Below, piece after piece: positions 1 through 12,625 of a stretch of DNA of 64,000 bases. Numbering within the stretch: position 1 is the stretch's first letter; every line of letters begins with the position of its first letter. The notes under the pieces are model-generated. The model had not been told where the DNA came from, ran no database searches, and saw only the letters and a list, made by a program, of their open reading frames with translations. The stretch is from assembly GCA_030248295.1 (NCBI GenBank), contig JASANH010001308.1, positions 83,692-147,691 of the forward strand. The letters are read 5' to 3'. The stretch is from Mesodorylaimus sp. YZB2_4. Lineage: Eukaryota > Nematoda > Enoplea > Dorylaimida > Dorylaimidae. Position numbers and translations under genes: made by a program.

Positions 1-98
1 TCCATCACCGGGGATCGAACCCGATACGAGTACAGCCCATCGCTCCCAAGAAATACGGAGAGACGAATGCCGAACCGCTGCACCACCGCGGCTGCACT
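1..98 (-). repeat. tRNA-derived SINE, copy 1 (cut by the window edge)
   Basis: Read on the minus strand this carries a pol III A-box-like stretch (TGGTGCAGCGG) followed about 55 nt later by a perfect B box (GGTTCGATCCC), as in a tRNA gene. The same sequence, interrupted by a G20 tract, occurs on the plus strand near 25.7 kb, so it is a dispersed family and not a functional tRNA gene. The variable segment reads CTTGGGAGCG here. The element may extend past the left edge. Confidence 0.65.
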
Positions 99-1282
99 GT
101 GAAATGTAGCCATGTGTGCCAAGTGGTGTGTGCATGTTGTATTCCTTGAAGTGCTCAAAGCTCACAATGAGTGGGACTTTGCAGGTAGTAAAAGCTTGGC
201 GGCTCGGTCTGACTGAATCGATCTGCTTGAACCCAAATGCTGCCAGAATGATCTGTATCAACTATAAGTTCGACTCAAATATCGCGGTTTGATCGAACCC
301 TACAAGTAAGCCCAGCATTGGTGTTTTCACGCAGTCGTATGCTGTCTTCCCCCTAGGTCGCCCCGATGTCTCTGGCCATGCATGAAGCCATACAGCTCCG
401 ACCGTACTGTAGAGTTGTGGCTTTCACGATCCGTGTACAGTGAGCAAGCTAAGTACAAAACTAAAACATGTGCCAGAGGAAATTATTCAGGTAATTCTTA
501 CTTCCGCGCGTCAAGAACTTTTCCCACGTTCTCGAGAACCTGACCATTCGTTTCCGCACCTGCTACTTTTCACTCTAATCAGTGCACCCTCGGCGATCCA
601 CAATAAACCTTTTTGTTATAAGCGCTTGTGTTTACGAATTTTGAGCTTCAAAATTTTTAGGCCACGTTGCCACACAATGGATCACCTGCGTTTGCTCACA
701 TCATTCTTTCGTTGCGAAGCAGTACATTTTCACGTTCCGAAAACATACAGTATATGCACTGGCAAAATATCATTTAGATGAACGGCTCTAATCCTTTTCA
801 GCTGAAAGCCGTGGGCATTAACTTAATCACTAATTCCGTTGTTGGCTGGCGGGTCCAATCCATCTTTTATCTTCTCTTCTGTCTGATCTGTAACGGATAA
901 ACGATAGAAAACACAACCGAAAATAGGAATGGGATTTGCTTTAGATAAAGATAAGAGCTGGGTGTTAACTCACACATAGAATACCACATACGGATTTTTA
1001 CTTACAACTTTTGTTCTCTATGTGCAGGAAATACTGACTCTCGCGAAAGGGTTCAGCGATGATAAATAGATTCACCAGTGCAAAATCCTGCATTCGTTCT
1101 TCGCATGACATTGTTTTCCATTGACAAAATACATACATATATCACATAAAGATATCACGATCCCACGAGAGATCACCAACTTGAAGTGCTACGATTATCA
1201 TCCATCATCACAGTGACAGCATATGCATTAAAGGGGCATAGGGCCAGATCACCCATCGAAACGTGCGCAATATACCTCCTCT
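99..1282. other. gene-free stretch downstream of receptor copy 1
   Basis: I find no convincing coding sequence. A 113-codon frame at 440-781 has no family resemblance and no splice context. The part around 590-810 weakly resembles blocks near 8160-8460 and 14110-14345. Each of these lies downstream of one receptor copy, so this is part of an old duplicated unit. Confidence 0.5.
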
Positions 1283-2257
1283 CTATCCAACTTCTGCAAA
1301 TGGCACTGTTGCTATTCTTCCTTTATTCCCACGCCCCATTGCTCCAGTGGTCGGAAAAGAGGGCTCAGCATTTGTGGAATCGGCGATACTTTTGCACCGA
1401 ACGAGTCCTCTCGCCTGATGACGTATCTGGCTATTGAACCCGACATACACAAAAGGGTGCACACCAATGGCCGCTATGTATAAAACACTACTTAGCAAAT
1501 TCCACCATTTATTCGATGATAATAATGGGACGATGGTGAAACCCAATCCAAACGTGATTATCAAACCAGCTACCAGAGCTGATTGCAAGGCCAGCCGCAC
1601 ATCAGATTTCTGCTTGTTTTCAGACTGCGACAAAGAACTGGGATTGGCCGCATTGCGCGCCGTTCGGACTTTCTTGAACACGAGTCCATAGCACACGACC
1701 AGGGTGAGGAAAGTGACCATATTCGATGCCCTGTCGTACCACACGTACACTGCATTGCCGTCCAAGTCCAGGTCGTAGCCGAAAGTGTAATCAGCCTCGA
1801 AATATCTCAGCGAGCAGCACGGGGTCATTTGAGCAATGGCGCTTGTGATGCCGTACACAAGGCAGCCGAATATAATAATCTTGATCTTTCTCTTGTCGTG
1901 GACTTTTTTCGACAATGTTTTCGAGCAAATTGCAAAATATCGATTCAAAGCGATGTTGCACAGGAGAGCCAGGCTGGTGAAATAAGTCATGTTGCACAGT
2001 GTGCCACAGAACAAAGCATCGAAGGAGTCGCCGAATGGACTTCGCTGGAGAAAAGTGGCTGTGGTTGCGTAAAATAAAAACAGTCCCAGCATCGTGCTGT
2101 CACTGATACCCAGTGCGAACAATAAAAGATAGAACGGATTCTTTGTAAGTTTACGAACTCTATAAATCGCTGCTGATGCTACGAGATAAGGAAAAAAGGC
2201 AGCTGCTGATAATCCAAGGATGACACAGGCTGCTAAAATGTCGTCTTTTGACGGCAT
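1283..2257 (-). CDS. Srx-like serpentine chemoreceptor, copy 1
   Basis: This is a single-exon seven-transmembrane receptor of 324 residues. Hydrophobic segments lie near residues 6-30, 40-64, 84-107, 127-144, 176-197, 222-245 and 250-270, followed by a cytosolic tail of about 50 residues. An N-R-Y-F motif ends TM3 where other GPCRs have DRY. Extracellular loop 2 has a Cys-Cys pair followed by aromatic residues, the arrangement I associate with the nematode Srx family. The preferred start is the ATG opening MPSKDD, which aligns with the other two copies; an in-frame ATG 36 nt upstream exists only here. The protein is probably a chemosensory receptor at the cell surface, but the ligand is unknown. 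Its body is almost identical to the other copies, whereas the last 45 residues differ. Confidence 0.8.
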   Translation of the reverse strand: MPSKDDILAACVILGLSAAAFFPYLVASAAIYRVRKLTKNPFYLLLFALGISDSTMLGLFLFYATTATFLQRSPFGDSFDALFCGTLCNMTYFTSLALLCNIALNRYFAICSKTLSKKVHDKRKIKIIIFGCLVYGITSAIAQMTPCCSLRYFEADYTFGYDLDLDGNAVYVWYDRASNMVTFLTLVVCYGLVFKKVRTARNAANPSSLSQSENKQKSDVRLALQSALVAGLIITFGLGFTIVPLLSSNKWWNLLSSVLYIAAIGVHPFVYVGFNSQIRHQARGLVRCKSIADSTNAEPSFPTTGAMGRGNKGRIATVPFAEVG

Positions 2258-4371
2258 GATTGACCAATCAGTTGTCGACTTTGCGTCGAACACTTACAAT
2301 TGACCACCCACCAACGCCTAGAATTGACTGTACTTCGAGCGAGCTGTGATTTAGGGCTCGGAAGAACCAAAGAATAGATTTAGCCGCAGGAAATTTACGA
2401 ACTGAGAAAAATATAAGAAGAAATAATTTAAAAAATGGGGAATGACGCAGCAAAAATATACAATATACATACAAGCGTAAAATATACAGCTACATGGGTA
2501 TGCACATACAAGACTTGACGTTTGGGAATTGTATGTGTAGACTCGAAAATTAACCAGATAAGCCGGACTCAAAGTCACTGTTCTTACACTGGTGAACGCC
2601 AGAGTGTTAAGAATCGCGGAAGATTAAACTTTGGAAAGAAAGAATAGGGCATGCGGGGACCTTTTCTAGCAACAGATATTCTTATGTAACAAGCTGACTC
2701 ACACCTCACATTATTGAAGAAACCGAGGTGAGATTATTGGCCTCACAAACATTTTCGTCATAGCCTCCTCGTCATAAAAGCCCGAGACATCAACTCGACG
2801 GTTTATGCGCAACCTAATGGAGCTCTTGTCGAGCGGCCAACTTACAAGGCAGACTGCTCTATGTTTTTAGAAGGCCAGGAGGCAACCAACGTTATCTTCT
2901 CTGCAGACCATGGTATTTGACCGCCTTAGCTCCTTTCTCCCATGCGGCATCTTAAACCAACCTCTAGCTATGAGGGACTGCATTGTTTCGCCTCGTGCAC
3001 CAGCGTTTGTTGGCGGCCAGGATATCGATTCTTTCCCTCAGTCAGCCAGGAAACATCAGACCAATCAGTTCGTCCACAGATTATTCCCGTGAAGAGATTT
3101 TCAAGTCTGACAGATTGGCTAACTCGTGCCTGTCAACCTTTGCGTGCTCTGCGACATCAGGCAGTCTCTGGAGCATACCCTGTAATGACAGAAATTCAAT
3201 AGGGTTTCTTGTAAGAAATGTTTGACTCCTAATAGAAGTCGACAGTATGAACCGAATTTTAAAATAGTGACTGGAGACTCCGAAATAAGAATCTATGCAA
3301 CAGTTCCTCTGAGCACCGTGAGCTGTGGTCGCTCCTCACCTTTATGTCTTTCCATTATACTCTATTCAGGTTTTATCAGTCGCTGGTGAGCTCGACCGCA
3401 AATTTGCTTAGTTTGCTTCAGAGCGGTTTTGGGAGCCAAAGATATCTTAGCAAGACATGCTATGATTACCGCATGAAATAGGCCCTCATTATCCTTAGCC
3501 ATCACCTGCTCAGCTAAAGATAGGGAACACCCGAAATCTCAGGACATGTCAAATCGCATCTTATGCCCCTGATCTACGAACGTCCTGTTTTGGGCGTTCT
3601 TGCAAAATTGATCGTGAAAGGCACCAACAGTTGCATGCAAGTTTATGAAGGGTCAGAAAAGCAAAGGATGCTCTCATATTGACCGCCAAAATGCTGGTAA
3701 ATTGTTTTCCTACGGCTGGACAAGGTGCCTTTTGATCAAGGGGATGTGAGCGCTGATGCGAAATTCAGGCTAATTACAGAAGGATCATGCATACCTGCTT
3801 CACATAGACTAGTGATGACTGAGTTCTCTGTGCACCAGCACTAGGGAAAAGAAAAATACAAGCAGAAATAAGAAATTCAGATTTCCCAGAGTGAAATTCT
3901 CGACGACTGAATCAGACGACGACAATTCGAGAACTAATGGTTCTGTTAACTGCTACCGGATTTTCGAAGATAAATAAGACAGTTGCAAAAAAGATCTGGT
4001 ATTGAATGGAAGCGGAGCTGCTTGGCTGCAGTACATTAGTAAAATAGGAGAGTTTCAAAGATTTAGTGAGATTTAAACAAATTGCACCTTTGAATGAACT
4101 GACTGGGCATGGTGCTCTGGAAACCCATTAACTGCAGTACCTTAGCTTTAAAAAAGTTAGGTTTTGGTTAGTACTCTGACCTAAGCAGGATATACGCGGT
4201 TGCACTACCATCTATGCACGTAATTATTGGGTAATGGGTTTGTGATACGACATCCGGATGGTCAAGAGAACACAAGATTGGGGACAGTGCACGCAGCAAG
4301 TGGCTCCGTCATTTCAGGCAGGTTTTTAGCGCGAGAAGTGCCTTGTAAGCCATACTTTTCAGATGTACTGC
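2258..4371. other. gene-free stretch upstream of receptor copy 1
   Basis: Only short frames without family resemblance occur. Around 2740-2900 there is weak similarity to the dispersed repeat seen near 55.1 kb (shared GAGACATCAAC core). Nothing else can be supported. Confidence 0.4.
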
Positions 4372-4480
4372 ATATATATATATATATATATGCATATATA
4401 TATATATATATATGCATATATATATATATATATATGCACACTATACTGTATATATATATATATACAGTATAGTGTGTGCA
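4372..4480. repeat. (TA)n / TGCA array ending in a palindrome
   Basis: Blocks of about 16-20 bp of alternating TA are separated by TGCA at regular spacing. The array ends in a perfect palindrome at 4439-4474 (outer arms CACTATACTG and CAGTATAGTG around an AT core). It could extrude as a cruciform. Apparent frames encoding Ile-Tyr repeats here are artefacts of the repeat. Confidence 0.85.
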
Positions 4481-4484
4481 CCGG

Positions 4485-4785
4485 TTCTAGCTCAAGCGCA
4501 CCTGGCGGCTTTAGAAAATCCAGCAAGTCTAAAGCCAATGCCAGCAATTAAGTGAAAAGTTTCCGCCCGCTACGCAGAGGGTGAAAAATGTCGGTTGCCT
4601 ACTCGTATTCTATTAAAAACCCAACCATCAATGCAACAGACAAAATCATCCCAAAAACGTCCAGCTGGTATCGAATGGGCGTGGGAAACACGCCGCCTTA
4701 TTTCTAAAACTGCATTCTAAAGCGTGAGACACTAATATGACTGATCAATATCCATATTATCTCCGTATTGCCCACCCTACTGTAT
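4485..4785. repeat. duplicated-unit upstream block, copy 1
   Basis: A block of about 300 bp recurs at 12335-12625 and more weakly at 17235-17525. Shared landmarks are CTTTAGAAA near the left end, AACGTCCAGCTG in the middle and TCTAAAGCGTGAGACAC on the right. Each copy lies upstream (higher coordinate) of one of the three minus-strand receptor genes, which fits an ancient segmental triplication. Confidence 0.6.
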
Positions 4786-7700
4786 GATGATGGCATATGT
4801 GTATGCTTGTGTATGACCTGAGATAGAGAGAGCAGTCCTGCCTCTCATAGCCATCGAAGCATACGCTCAGAAGCCCTTAGCTTACGGGTACAGCCTGATA
4901 AGTCTCTTAGGTCTACTTCTCAATGGCCAATACGCATAACGTTATTTCCAACGCTTTTCTGGCTTCTTTTGGCTCACGGTCTGCCTTTCTCGACTGACAC
5001 CATTATAAAACACTGGGTTAGTTAGGATGTGGGCGTGACAATAACCACGCCTTTGAGTTTTGAGACCAGCGAGCTCTATACAGTATGCACACATCAAACG
5101 CGGCCCTCATGGTCAGTGTCATTTGTGTACCCAGTATACAGCATTGTCGTCCAACCAGTAGCGTTCTGGTACGTAATTCTTTCATTCTCATTTGGCATCT
5201 ACAAAACAGCAATGTACGAAGTATTATGTACATTCGCATACTGCAGTACTGCAACGTTATCGAACAGCCATTTTAGTGGTCCCGTCTACATAGTTGATTC
5301 AAGAAAATGCAAATTCTTCTTGTGTTTCGAATTTCAAGTAAACGTTTTGCCTTTACCACAGTAAATTTTTAAGCTTGGCATCAGTCTGGTGCAATTCAAG
5401 ATAACACTTTGCTTTGGCTTTCTTGCAAGCTCGAAGTTGGCCATTTTCATTCAGAGGACTTAACCAAGATAACGTTGGAGAATGGTTTCAGATGCAATTT
5501 GCAAATAGGTAAGAGTCGATAGATCACAAAAGCATTTTTCACAATTAACATGCTGCAGTTTAACCACATTTACATGAATGTTAGGGACCACCAATTGTTT
5601 TAGCACATGCTGCTTCTCTTTTCTCTACTGTTCGTAGTGCGATCTCACTACTAACTTGTTGCTGTGGGCTCACTGATGTCAACTCCAAAATCTCACAGCC
5701 CCAACTCCAAAATTCAAGGGAAAATAACTACACGCCTTTTTGCCTCCCGACCCAAAAAAAGAAAACCTGATTCGGGATTCACATGCTACAAACTTTCTTT
5801 GACATTCGCAACAACCTTGCCACATGCTGCTTTTGCACCTGGTACTTTCAGACCTCAATTAAATCTTTATTACACCCTCGTCTACTCGTTTACATTATCA
5901 ATCTTTGTGTTAAGGTTGTTGTTTATTGTGAATTTCAAGCTTCAATTTTAAAAGGGAGAGACCGCACAAGGAGGGCGGCTGCTAGCTTAGATTGTTCTTT
6001 CATTGTAAAACAGGACCTTCCCACGCTCAGAAACGCACCTAATGTACTAGAGCGAGCAAATGGGCTCGGTCTGGGGCTTAATCTACCCACAGATGTCTGT
6101 TTGTAAGCCATGAACCCTCTCCGTCTGGCCTTGCAGCCAGGGTTGCGGATGACTCAGCTGTACCGTCGAGGCCTTGGAGCATAGACAGGTTTAGCTGTCC
6201 CGCCAAACTTGAATAGAGCATAAATGGCAAGTTCGCGTGACGCCGGACTACAGTAGGCATTTCTTAGAGACCCTGTTGAACAAACTCTTTCGCTCCTGTA
6301 GGAGTTTGAAGTTTGCTGAAGCTCTTCCAAAGTCGGCTCATACTGTCGACTACTAGGAGTAGAATATATTTTTTGCAGGCTCAATTAAACACTGACATGG
6401 TTCAGAGACCGGCTTCAAGTCCAGGATGCACTCGTGGAGGTGCTCCTATAGGAACAGAGGAGAAGCTAGGATAAGGAAGCTGCCGTGTGGCTGGTCTTGC
6501 TAATAAGGTGTGGTGACTGGTGGACGGTGACATGGCGAGGTGTTCGTCATTTCAAGGTCACACTGCCGTGCCCGCGGGAATGCATACCTTTCTGCCATCT
6601 TGGGAAGTGCTATTTTGTCAATATCAAGAATAAAGACTCAAAGACTGGCTCAAACTCAGAGTGCAATAAAAATTGAATGCAGATAAATTCAAATGTGCCC
6701 AAAATCAAAATCAGAATTGTCAAACGTGAAAAAAAAAGAAATCTTAACCACCATTTGTACAAAGGCTCAAATGCTATTCAGGCTCAAATTAGAAAATCCC
6801 TTTTTCTGATGACGCCTTCTTTAACAATTGACATCCAAGCTCAGCCTCCGAGTTGCGGTTCATAGCACCAGATCGTCGCTTCCAGCAAATCAGCTGCGGT
6901 AGAAGTCGCCTTCTGGCCCCTAAGATCCTATTCACCTCCGTTTTCGATTGCTTGAAGTAGTCGGCGACAGGCTGCTTGCCAGAATATCGATTTTCATCTT
7001 TTTTAATTTGATCACAAAACAAGGGGCAGATGTGCACGTTGATAGCCTCAGATTTGGCGAAGACATGGCTAAAGGGGTGTAGCAAGCATTTTCCGTCGCC
7101 CATGATCGATGTCTGCTCTCGTGACGCCGACTGCAGCACACTGCAACTTCGTCTTGATCTTTCGCAGATGCGGCTGGCTGCTATTCCGCATTTATGTTGA
7201 CGGAACACAAGTCAATCAGCTGATCTTGTTGCAAACTTGTTGCTCGTTGCTGATCGCGATGCAGAATTCTGGGGGCTCCAAGCACTGATATAAGACATGA
7301 CATATAACATACATGGGTATTAAAGTCCAAAAAAAGTATCTCGTTCGATTATCCGACCACACAGAAGCAAAAAATGCCTTTCAAGATGCAGGCAGAAATA
7401 TGCTATGCAAGTTCAAGATATCGATTAGACCTCTGACCATTCAGCCAAGTCGAGCAGGCGACAGCTTGGAGCCTATAACCTTACTAACATACCGCCTGAA
7501 TGGCGCCTGCCTAAAAATGTTGGGGCGGCAATCGACTGTTTTTCCAACTCTGAACCAGCAAAAGTAGTTCATTGACCACGGCATCGCCTGTACATTACTG
7601 TACGAAGAGTTGTCGGCATGTAGAGTAGTGTGGTGTGTTGAATGTGTCGTTCGAATGAGCTAGTAATCACAAGCTTCTAGCTGCCCTTTCGAGACTTACC

Positions 7701-8800
7701 CAGCCTAGGTTCCAACAGTGATCCTGATCACACTCGCGGATTACCGACAGGAATAGAATTTGTGATTAGGCGCGCACGCTTGGCCGCCAAGAAAAGGATT
7801 GGAGCTTGTGTTTTATACTGTATATGTTCTTCTTGCGCCATTAGGTCATTTACTGACGATGGGCGTGAAAAACTCGCTCTGCAAGACAACTGTGATTTAA
7901 GCAAATTATCCCAAGCGCACAGACATTATTCAAATTTCTTGAGCCAGCATTAAGTTCTATATTTGAGCCTAATATACAGTATGCCATGTCGTGATGCCAC
8001 GGCTCACAGCTGTGCTGTTCTCCCTGATGAATTAATGTATTCTATGCCACAGTTCCAACTATAGTTCTGTAAAAATGCAGCTCCCCGACCTGAGAATGCT
8101 TCCATCAGCAAACCAACAAAAGATTGTCACCTGCAGATACAGAACTGTACTCCGCAAACTTTCTTCCACTTTTGCTAGAACCTTATAATACATTTTTCGT
8201 GCACGTGCTATTTTTAGGTGCGAAACGGTTTTTTTTTACATGGTCCATCCTCAATGCTGTAAATCTTACTGTCAGAAATGTGTGTTTTTTGGATATCTTC
8301 ATAATTTGAGGGGAAAAGGGTTCACAACGGCACCTGCTTATCTTTTTAGGATTATTGTTCTATTGTTAAGAAAGGCTTTTCTACGCCAAAGAAAGCACCG
8401 ATGCACTGGCACAAAATCTCATCGACTATAATGCGGGTATAAGGACTAAGAATAAGCCATTTTCGAATTTTGTTATGATGGCTTATTTTTGAATCAGTAG
8501 ACAGAAAGCTTTGGGGAGGGAACGTTGGCGCAGGTCAAAGTAGACAGGAGTTTGCTCACGGCTTAGTCATTTTGCACGTTTTGGATTTCTCCAGCTCTGA
8601 AGAATGCAAGAATGCTGTGCTTGCAACAGTGCGCTTCTTTACTTCGACTGTACTAGTCGAATGCACAGGTTAGACTGACAAGGCAGTGAAACTAATACAG
8701 AACAGAAAAACAGGTTTACCATGAAGGATCGCCTGATATTGGAGGATAAGGAGAAGGGCAATATTATCATTATAGCCCTACAAACTAGACATCCTATGCA
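4786..8800. other. gene-free stretch between receptor copies 1 and 2
   Basis: No gene is supported. Frames at 5029-5364, 5783-6106, 6789-7208 and 7313-7567 lack homology, signal peptides or splice context. The stretch at 6110-6230 has a weak match (TGTCCCGCCAAACTTG) to the dispersed repeat at 57.6 kb, and 8160-8460 matches the downstream block of the receptor unit. Confidence 0.45.
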
Positions 8801-8804
8801 CTAT

Positions 8805-8990
8805 CCCCCCCCCCCCCCCCGCCACACTCATCACACACACACACATGCTTCAATCCGTTTCTTCACGAGCAGTCGGAGCTAATATCTTCTCACAAATCCT
8901 TTTCCTATCGGAGATTCGCGAATAAAGATTGCTGATAGGGATAGAACCTAGCAGGTGCCAACTAAGCCACCTGCGCGACATATTTTCACA
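8805..8990 (-). repeat. tRNA-like SINE remnant with flanking C16 tract
   Basis: On the minus strand an A-box-like sequence (TGGCTTAGTTGG, near 8975) is followed by a B-box-like GGTTCTATCCC near 8945. A run of sixteen C lies at 8805-8820, which is poly-G in the orientation of the element. I infer a decayed tRNA-derived SINE. Confidence 0.45.
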
Positions 8991-9583
8991 GGCCCCTCTG
9001 ATATTGCATCGGTCCACCACTTGCTTTGTGCAGACATACACGTTGAGCACGATAGCTTAGGAAAGACTCGAAATAATTAGCTCATACAAAACATTTTCTG
9101 AATTGATTAAGGATTGTCTTCTTTTCTGATCCAAACCAATGCTGACGACTGCCTGAAATAATGTGCTGCATTTGGACCTGAATTTTTGTTCTTGGATATC
9201 AGAGCGAACGAGAGTCCATGGTAAAATGATAACAGCATTGTCGATGTGTCACGCCATTTACTATCGCCACGCCATGTGTTGAAAAATTTCACACAAGATT
9301 TACTGCTGAATGCAAATTCGAGTGAAGGTGAAAAGAAGAGACTTAGGAAACTAATTCACTAAAAAATTCACGGAACGTAAAAAAATGGCACTTATCACAA
9401 AATCATTCAGTACACCACTCCATAACAGTACGTCATCTCTGTGCAGCGCTCTTTGGGTTCTAGCGAACATTAAAATATCACATAGTGATTTGATATTATC
9501 ACACAGTGATATAAAAGCACCTATATCACCCTATGCCATATATGCAGTCTTTATGACCCTTCAGCCTTACACTCTTCCATCTC
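8991..9583. other. gene-free stretch downstream of receptor copy 2
   Basis: No gene is seen. At 9475-9515 there are two TATCAC...GTGATA inverted motifs in a row. The last 60 bp before the receptor stop codon match the corresponding region of copy 1. Confidence 0.4.
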
Positions 9584-10558
9584 TTATCCAACTTCTGCGA
9601 ATGGCATTGCTGCTATTATTCCTTTGCTACCACGCGGCATTGGACCAGTATTTGCCGCCGAAGGCTCAGCATTTGTGGACTCGGTGATACCTCGGCACTG
9701 AACGAGTCCTCTCGCCTGATGACGTATCTGGCTATTGAACCCGACATACACAAAAGGGTGCACACCAATGGCCGCTATATATAGAACACTACTCAGCAAA
9801 TTCCACCATTTATTCGATGATAATAATGGGACGATGGTGAAACCCAATCCAAACGTGATTATCAAACCAGCTACCAGAGCTGATTGCAAGGCCAGCCGCA
9901 CATCAGATTTCTGCTTGTTTTCAGACTGCGACAAAGAACTGGGATTGGCCGCATTGCGCGCCGCTCGGACTTTCTTGAACACGAGTCCATAGCACACGAC
10001 CAGGGTGAGGAAAGTAACCATATTCGATGCCCTGTCGTACCACACGTACACTGCATTGCCGTCCAAGTCCAGGTCGTAGCCGAAAGTGTAATCAGCCTCG
10101 AAATATCTCAGCGAGCAGCACGGGGTCATTTGAGCAATGGCGCTTGTGATGCCGTACACAAGGCAGCCGAATATAATAATCTTGATCTTTCTCTTGTCGT
10201 GGACTTTTTTCGACAATGTTTTCGAGCAAATTGCAAAATATCGATTCAAAGCGATGTTGCACAGGAGAGCCAGGCTGGTGAAATAAGTTATGTTGCACAG
10301 TGTGCCACAGAACAAAGCATCGAAGGAGTCGCCGAATGGACTTCGCTGGAGCAAAGTGGCAGTGGCTGCGTAAAATAAAAACAGTCCCAGCATCGTGCTG
10401 TCACTGATACCCAGTGCGAACAATAAAAGATAGAACGGATTCTTTGTAAGTTTACGAACTCTATAAATCGCTGCTGACGCTACGAGATAAGGAAAAAAGG
10501 CAGCTGCTGATAATCCAAGGATGACACAGGCTGCTAAAATGTCGTCTTGTGATGGCAT
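9584..10558 (-). CDS. Srx-like serpentine chemoreceptor, copy 2
   Basis: A single-exon seven-transmembrane protein of 324 residues with the same layout as the copy at 1283-2257: N-R-Y-F at the end of TM3, Cys-Cys in extracellular loop 2, seven hydrophobic segments and a basic cytosolic tail. The start opening MPSQDD is shared with copy 3. Upstream, about 40 bp after the start codon boundary are shared with copy 3 (ATAGTTGATTGAACAGTT) but not with copy 1. Long stretches of the coding body are identical at silent sites among all three copies. The tail from about residue 280 differs in roughly every second residue while keeping a STNAEPS core and an EVG terminus. It is likely a chemosensory GPCR. 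Confidence 0.8.
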   Translation of the reverse strand: MPSQDDILAACVILGLSAAAFFPYLVASAAIYRVRKLTKNPFYLLLFALGISDSTMLGLFLFYAATATLLQRSPFGDSFDALFCGTLCNITYFTSLALLCNIALNRYFAICSKTLSKKVHDKRKIKIIIFGCLVYGITSAIAQMTPCCSLRYFEADYTFGYDLDLDGNAVYVWYDRASNMVTFLTLVVCYGLVFKKVRAARNAANPSSLSQSENKQKSDVRLALQSALVAGLIITFGLGFTIVPLLSSNKWWNLLSSVLYIAAIGVHPFVYVGFNSQIRHQARGLVQCRGITESTNAEPSAANTGPMPRGSKGIIAAMPFAEVG

Positions 10559-12334
10559 AGTTGATTGAACAGTTGTTGATTATCGCGTTGATTGCTTGGA
10601 TTGGCTGCCTAGTTAAACTCCTCCTTTTCATGCAGGAAACAGGCCCAGACCACCGTTAAGCTATTAGCTGCGGCAATGTTGAAAACTAAGAAAAGGATAA
10701 GAAAGGTGTAACTGGAGAAGGAGCAGCAGGGCGGCAAGAAAAAATATTGATTCTAAATATCGCCCAAGCGAGACACGTCATTGCTTTTACAAGGAACGCA
10801 CTTGCTCACTTCAGGATTTGAAGATCGAATGAGAACAGAATTAGGAGAAACATTTTAGACCACGAGACAGGTGCCATCAAGGCGGTCTCTATTGTCAGGG
10901 ATATTTTTCAACCCACGCATACTTTTTCTTTCTTGTGATGACACGTGTGGTATATGGAAACGTGACGGCGCTGTGTCGCCTAGTGCAACTAGCATTCTTG
11001 GATGGTCGCGAGATCAATACTCCCTTGCAGAACTATGAGTCGGTTTGGAGTTGGCCTTTTTTGTAGTATGTCAGGTTGGTACCTGACAAGAGGTGTTCGA
11101 TTCACCGTCAGCTCTTTCAATGCCTAACAGTAAGTGCGCTGGTTCAATTATAGGTACTTTCCTTACTATAACAACGGGTGCTTTGAAAACAGGCGATTTT
11201 ACTCATCGTCAGATCATCAAGCTACAGTATTGCAATCCTCAATTTTGAGGTTACATTCACTTCTGCCTTGTTAAAAAGTAGGAGGCTCTTTAGCAACGCA
11301 TCGGTTGGAGATAATCAGTTAGAGTAATTTAACAATACCCCAATCATAGTTGTTTAGCGTATGATAAGGATCATAAAAGTTTAGAAAAGCGGGGATACTT
11401 TGAAAGCCACTGCCCAATAAAATGTGGGAATGCTGCTTCATACTCCTCGACTAACATAAAATGTCCTTTGATCAAAAAGTTGTAAATGCTAACACGAGTT
11501 AGTGTAATGCAGGCTTATTGTTAGTAGCCCCAACTGCGCTTCAGAAACTAAAGTGTTTTGGGCATTACTAAAAGGGAAAACAATTGTGGGCGGAACTGAA
11601 GAATTCAGCTTGCCCGAGGTACCTTCACGCTCATGGAACTTCAAGAACAGATATCTTTTCGGTCATCGGGGACGATGATTTAAACTTGGCCGCATCTTCG
11701 TTGAGCGGACTTACTAGGAGGGTTCGGCACTTCAGTAATGACTTATCCTTTCCTACTTGCATGCAAAGTGCTTTAGCAAGGCAGCTGTCCTCCCTTCATT
11801 TTGTCCATCAAATCCTAGACCTTTTTTTACTCATCTACTTTTATAATCCTGGAAAAGCTGACAGCAGCGGATTATTTTTCACTGTAAGTCCTTGCAGAAC
11901 TTACGATCGTTAGATTCTGGTCGCGAGAGGCACACGTTTGCCATTATTTGGCAGGGCGTAGAGAGAAAGCTGCTTCGTCATTTTCATTAGCCCCATTTCT
12001 AATTTGTTTGAGCGTTCTTATTTCAAACCTTGTCTTGAAAAAGGAGGATTTACGAGGATTTACAAGGTAAAGGGAAAGGATATATCAATAACAGCGGACG
12101 GGCGTTCCCTGGAGCTTCGTGCGATCGCACGATGTCTGATCACTGGATTTATATCCGATAGATTCCCTGGAGCAGCTCCAGGGGATTACTGCTACGAGGG
12201 GCAGGGTTGCTGCTGACACTCCTGATCACCCGAAGACTCTATGGAGGCAGCAAATAAAACAAGCGGCTCCCTATCTACTTTTAAGCTCTAAGGATGCCTC
12301 AAAATCCGTATGTGTTCCTTGATATATATATACT
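10559..12334. other. gene-free stretch upstream of receptor copy 2
   Basis: I see no supported gene. The frames at 11584-11913 and 12004-12216 have no recognisable domain. A short inverted pattern, TCCCTGGAGC...GCTCCAGGGGA, occurs at 12107-12183. Confidence 0.4.
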
Positions 12335-12625
12335 TTTGCTGCACTAAATAAGCACCTGTCGCCTTTAGAAATTCTTGTACGAATAAACGATGAGAATTTT
12401 CTGCCCAAGGCGCAAAAAGGGTAAACATTGTCAACTGCCTCCAACTAACATTCTATTGAGTACCTGACCATTGATGCCACAGACACGATTATGCAAAACG
12501 TCCAGCTGCCGCCGAGCGAGTGGGACACACTGTGGCTACTTTCTAAACAGTAAAAGCTGTTCTAAAGCGTGAGACACCAATACGCGTGATCGATTACCGC
12601 ATATTGTGTCCCTCATATTTCCATT
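12335..12625. repeat. duplicated-unit upstream block, copy 2
   Basis: Second copy of the block at 4485-4785, sharing CTTTAGAAA, AAAACGTCCAGCTG and TTCTAAAGCGTGAGACAC. It lies about 1.8 kb upstream of receptor copy 2. Confidence 0.6.

Noticed and set aside
1583-2077. 164-codon plus-strand frame, repeated at 9884-10378
   Set aside because: It lies antisense inside the conserved receptor genes and is open only because the receptor sequence is conserved.
4227-4551. Frames encoding Ile-Tyr repeats on both strands
   Set aside because: Translation of the TA repeat; no other coding evidence.
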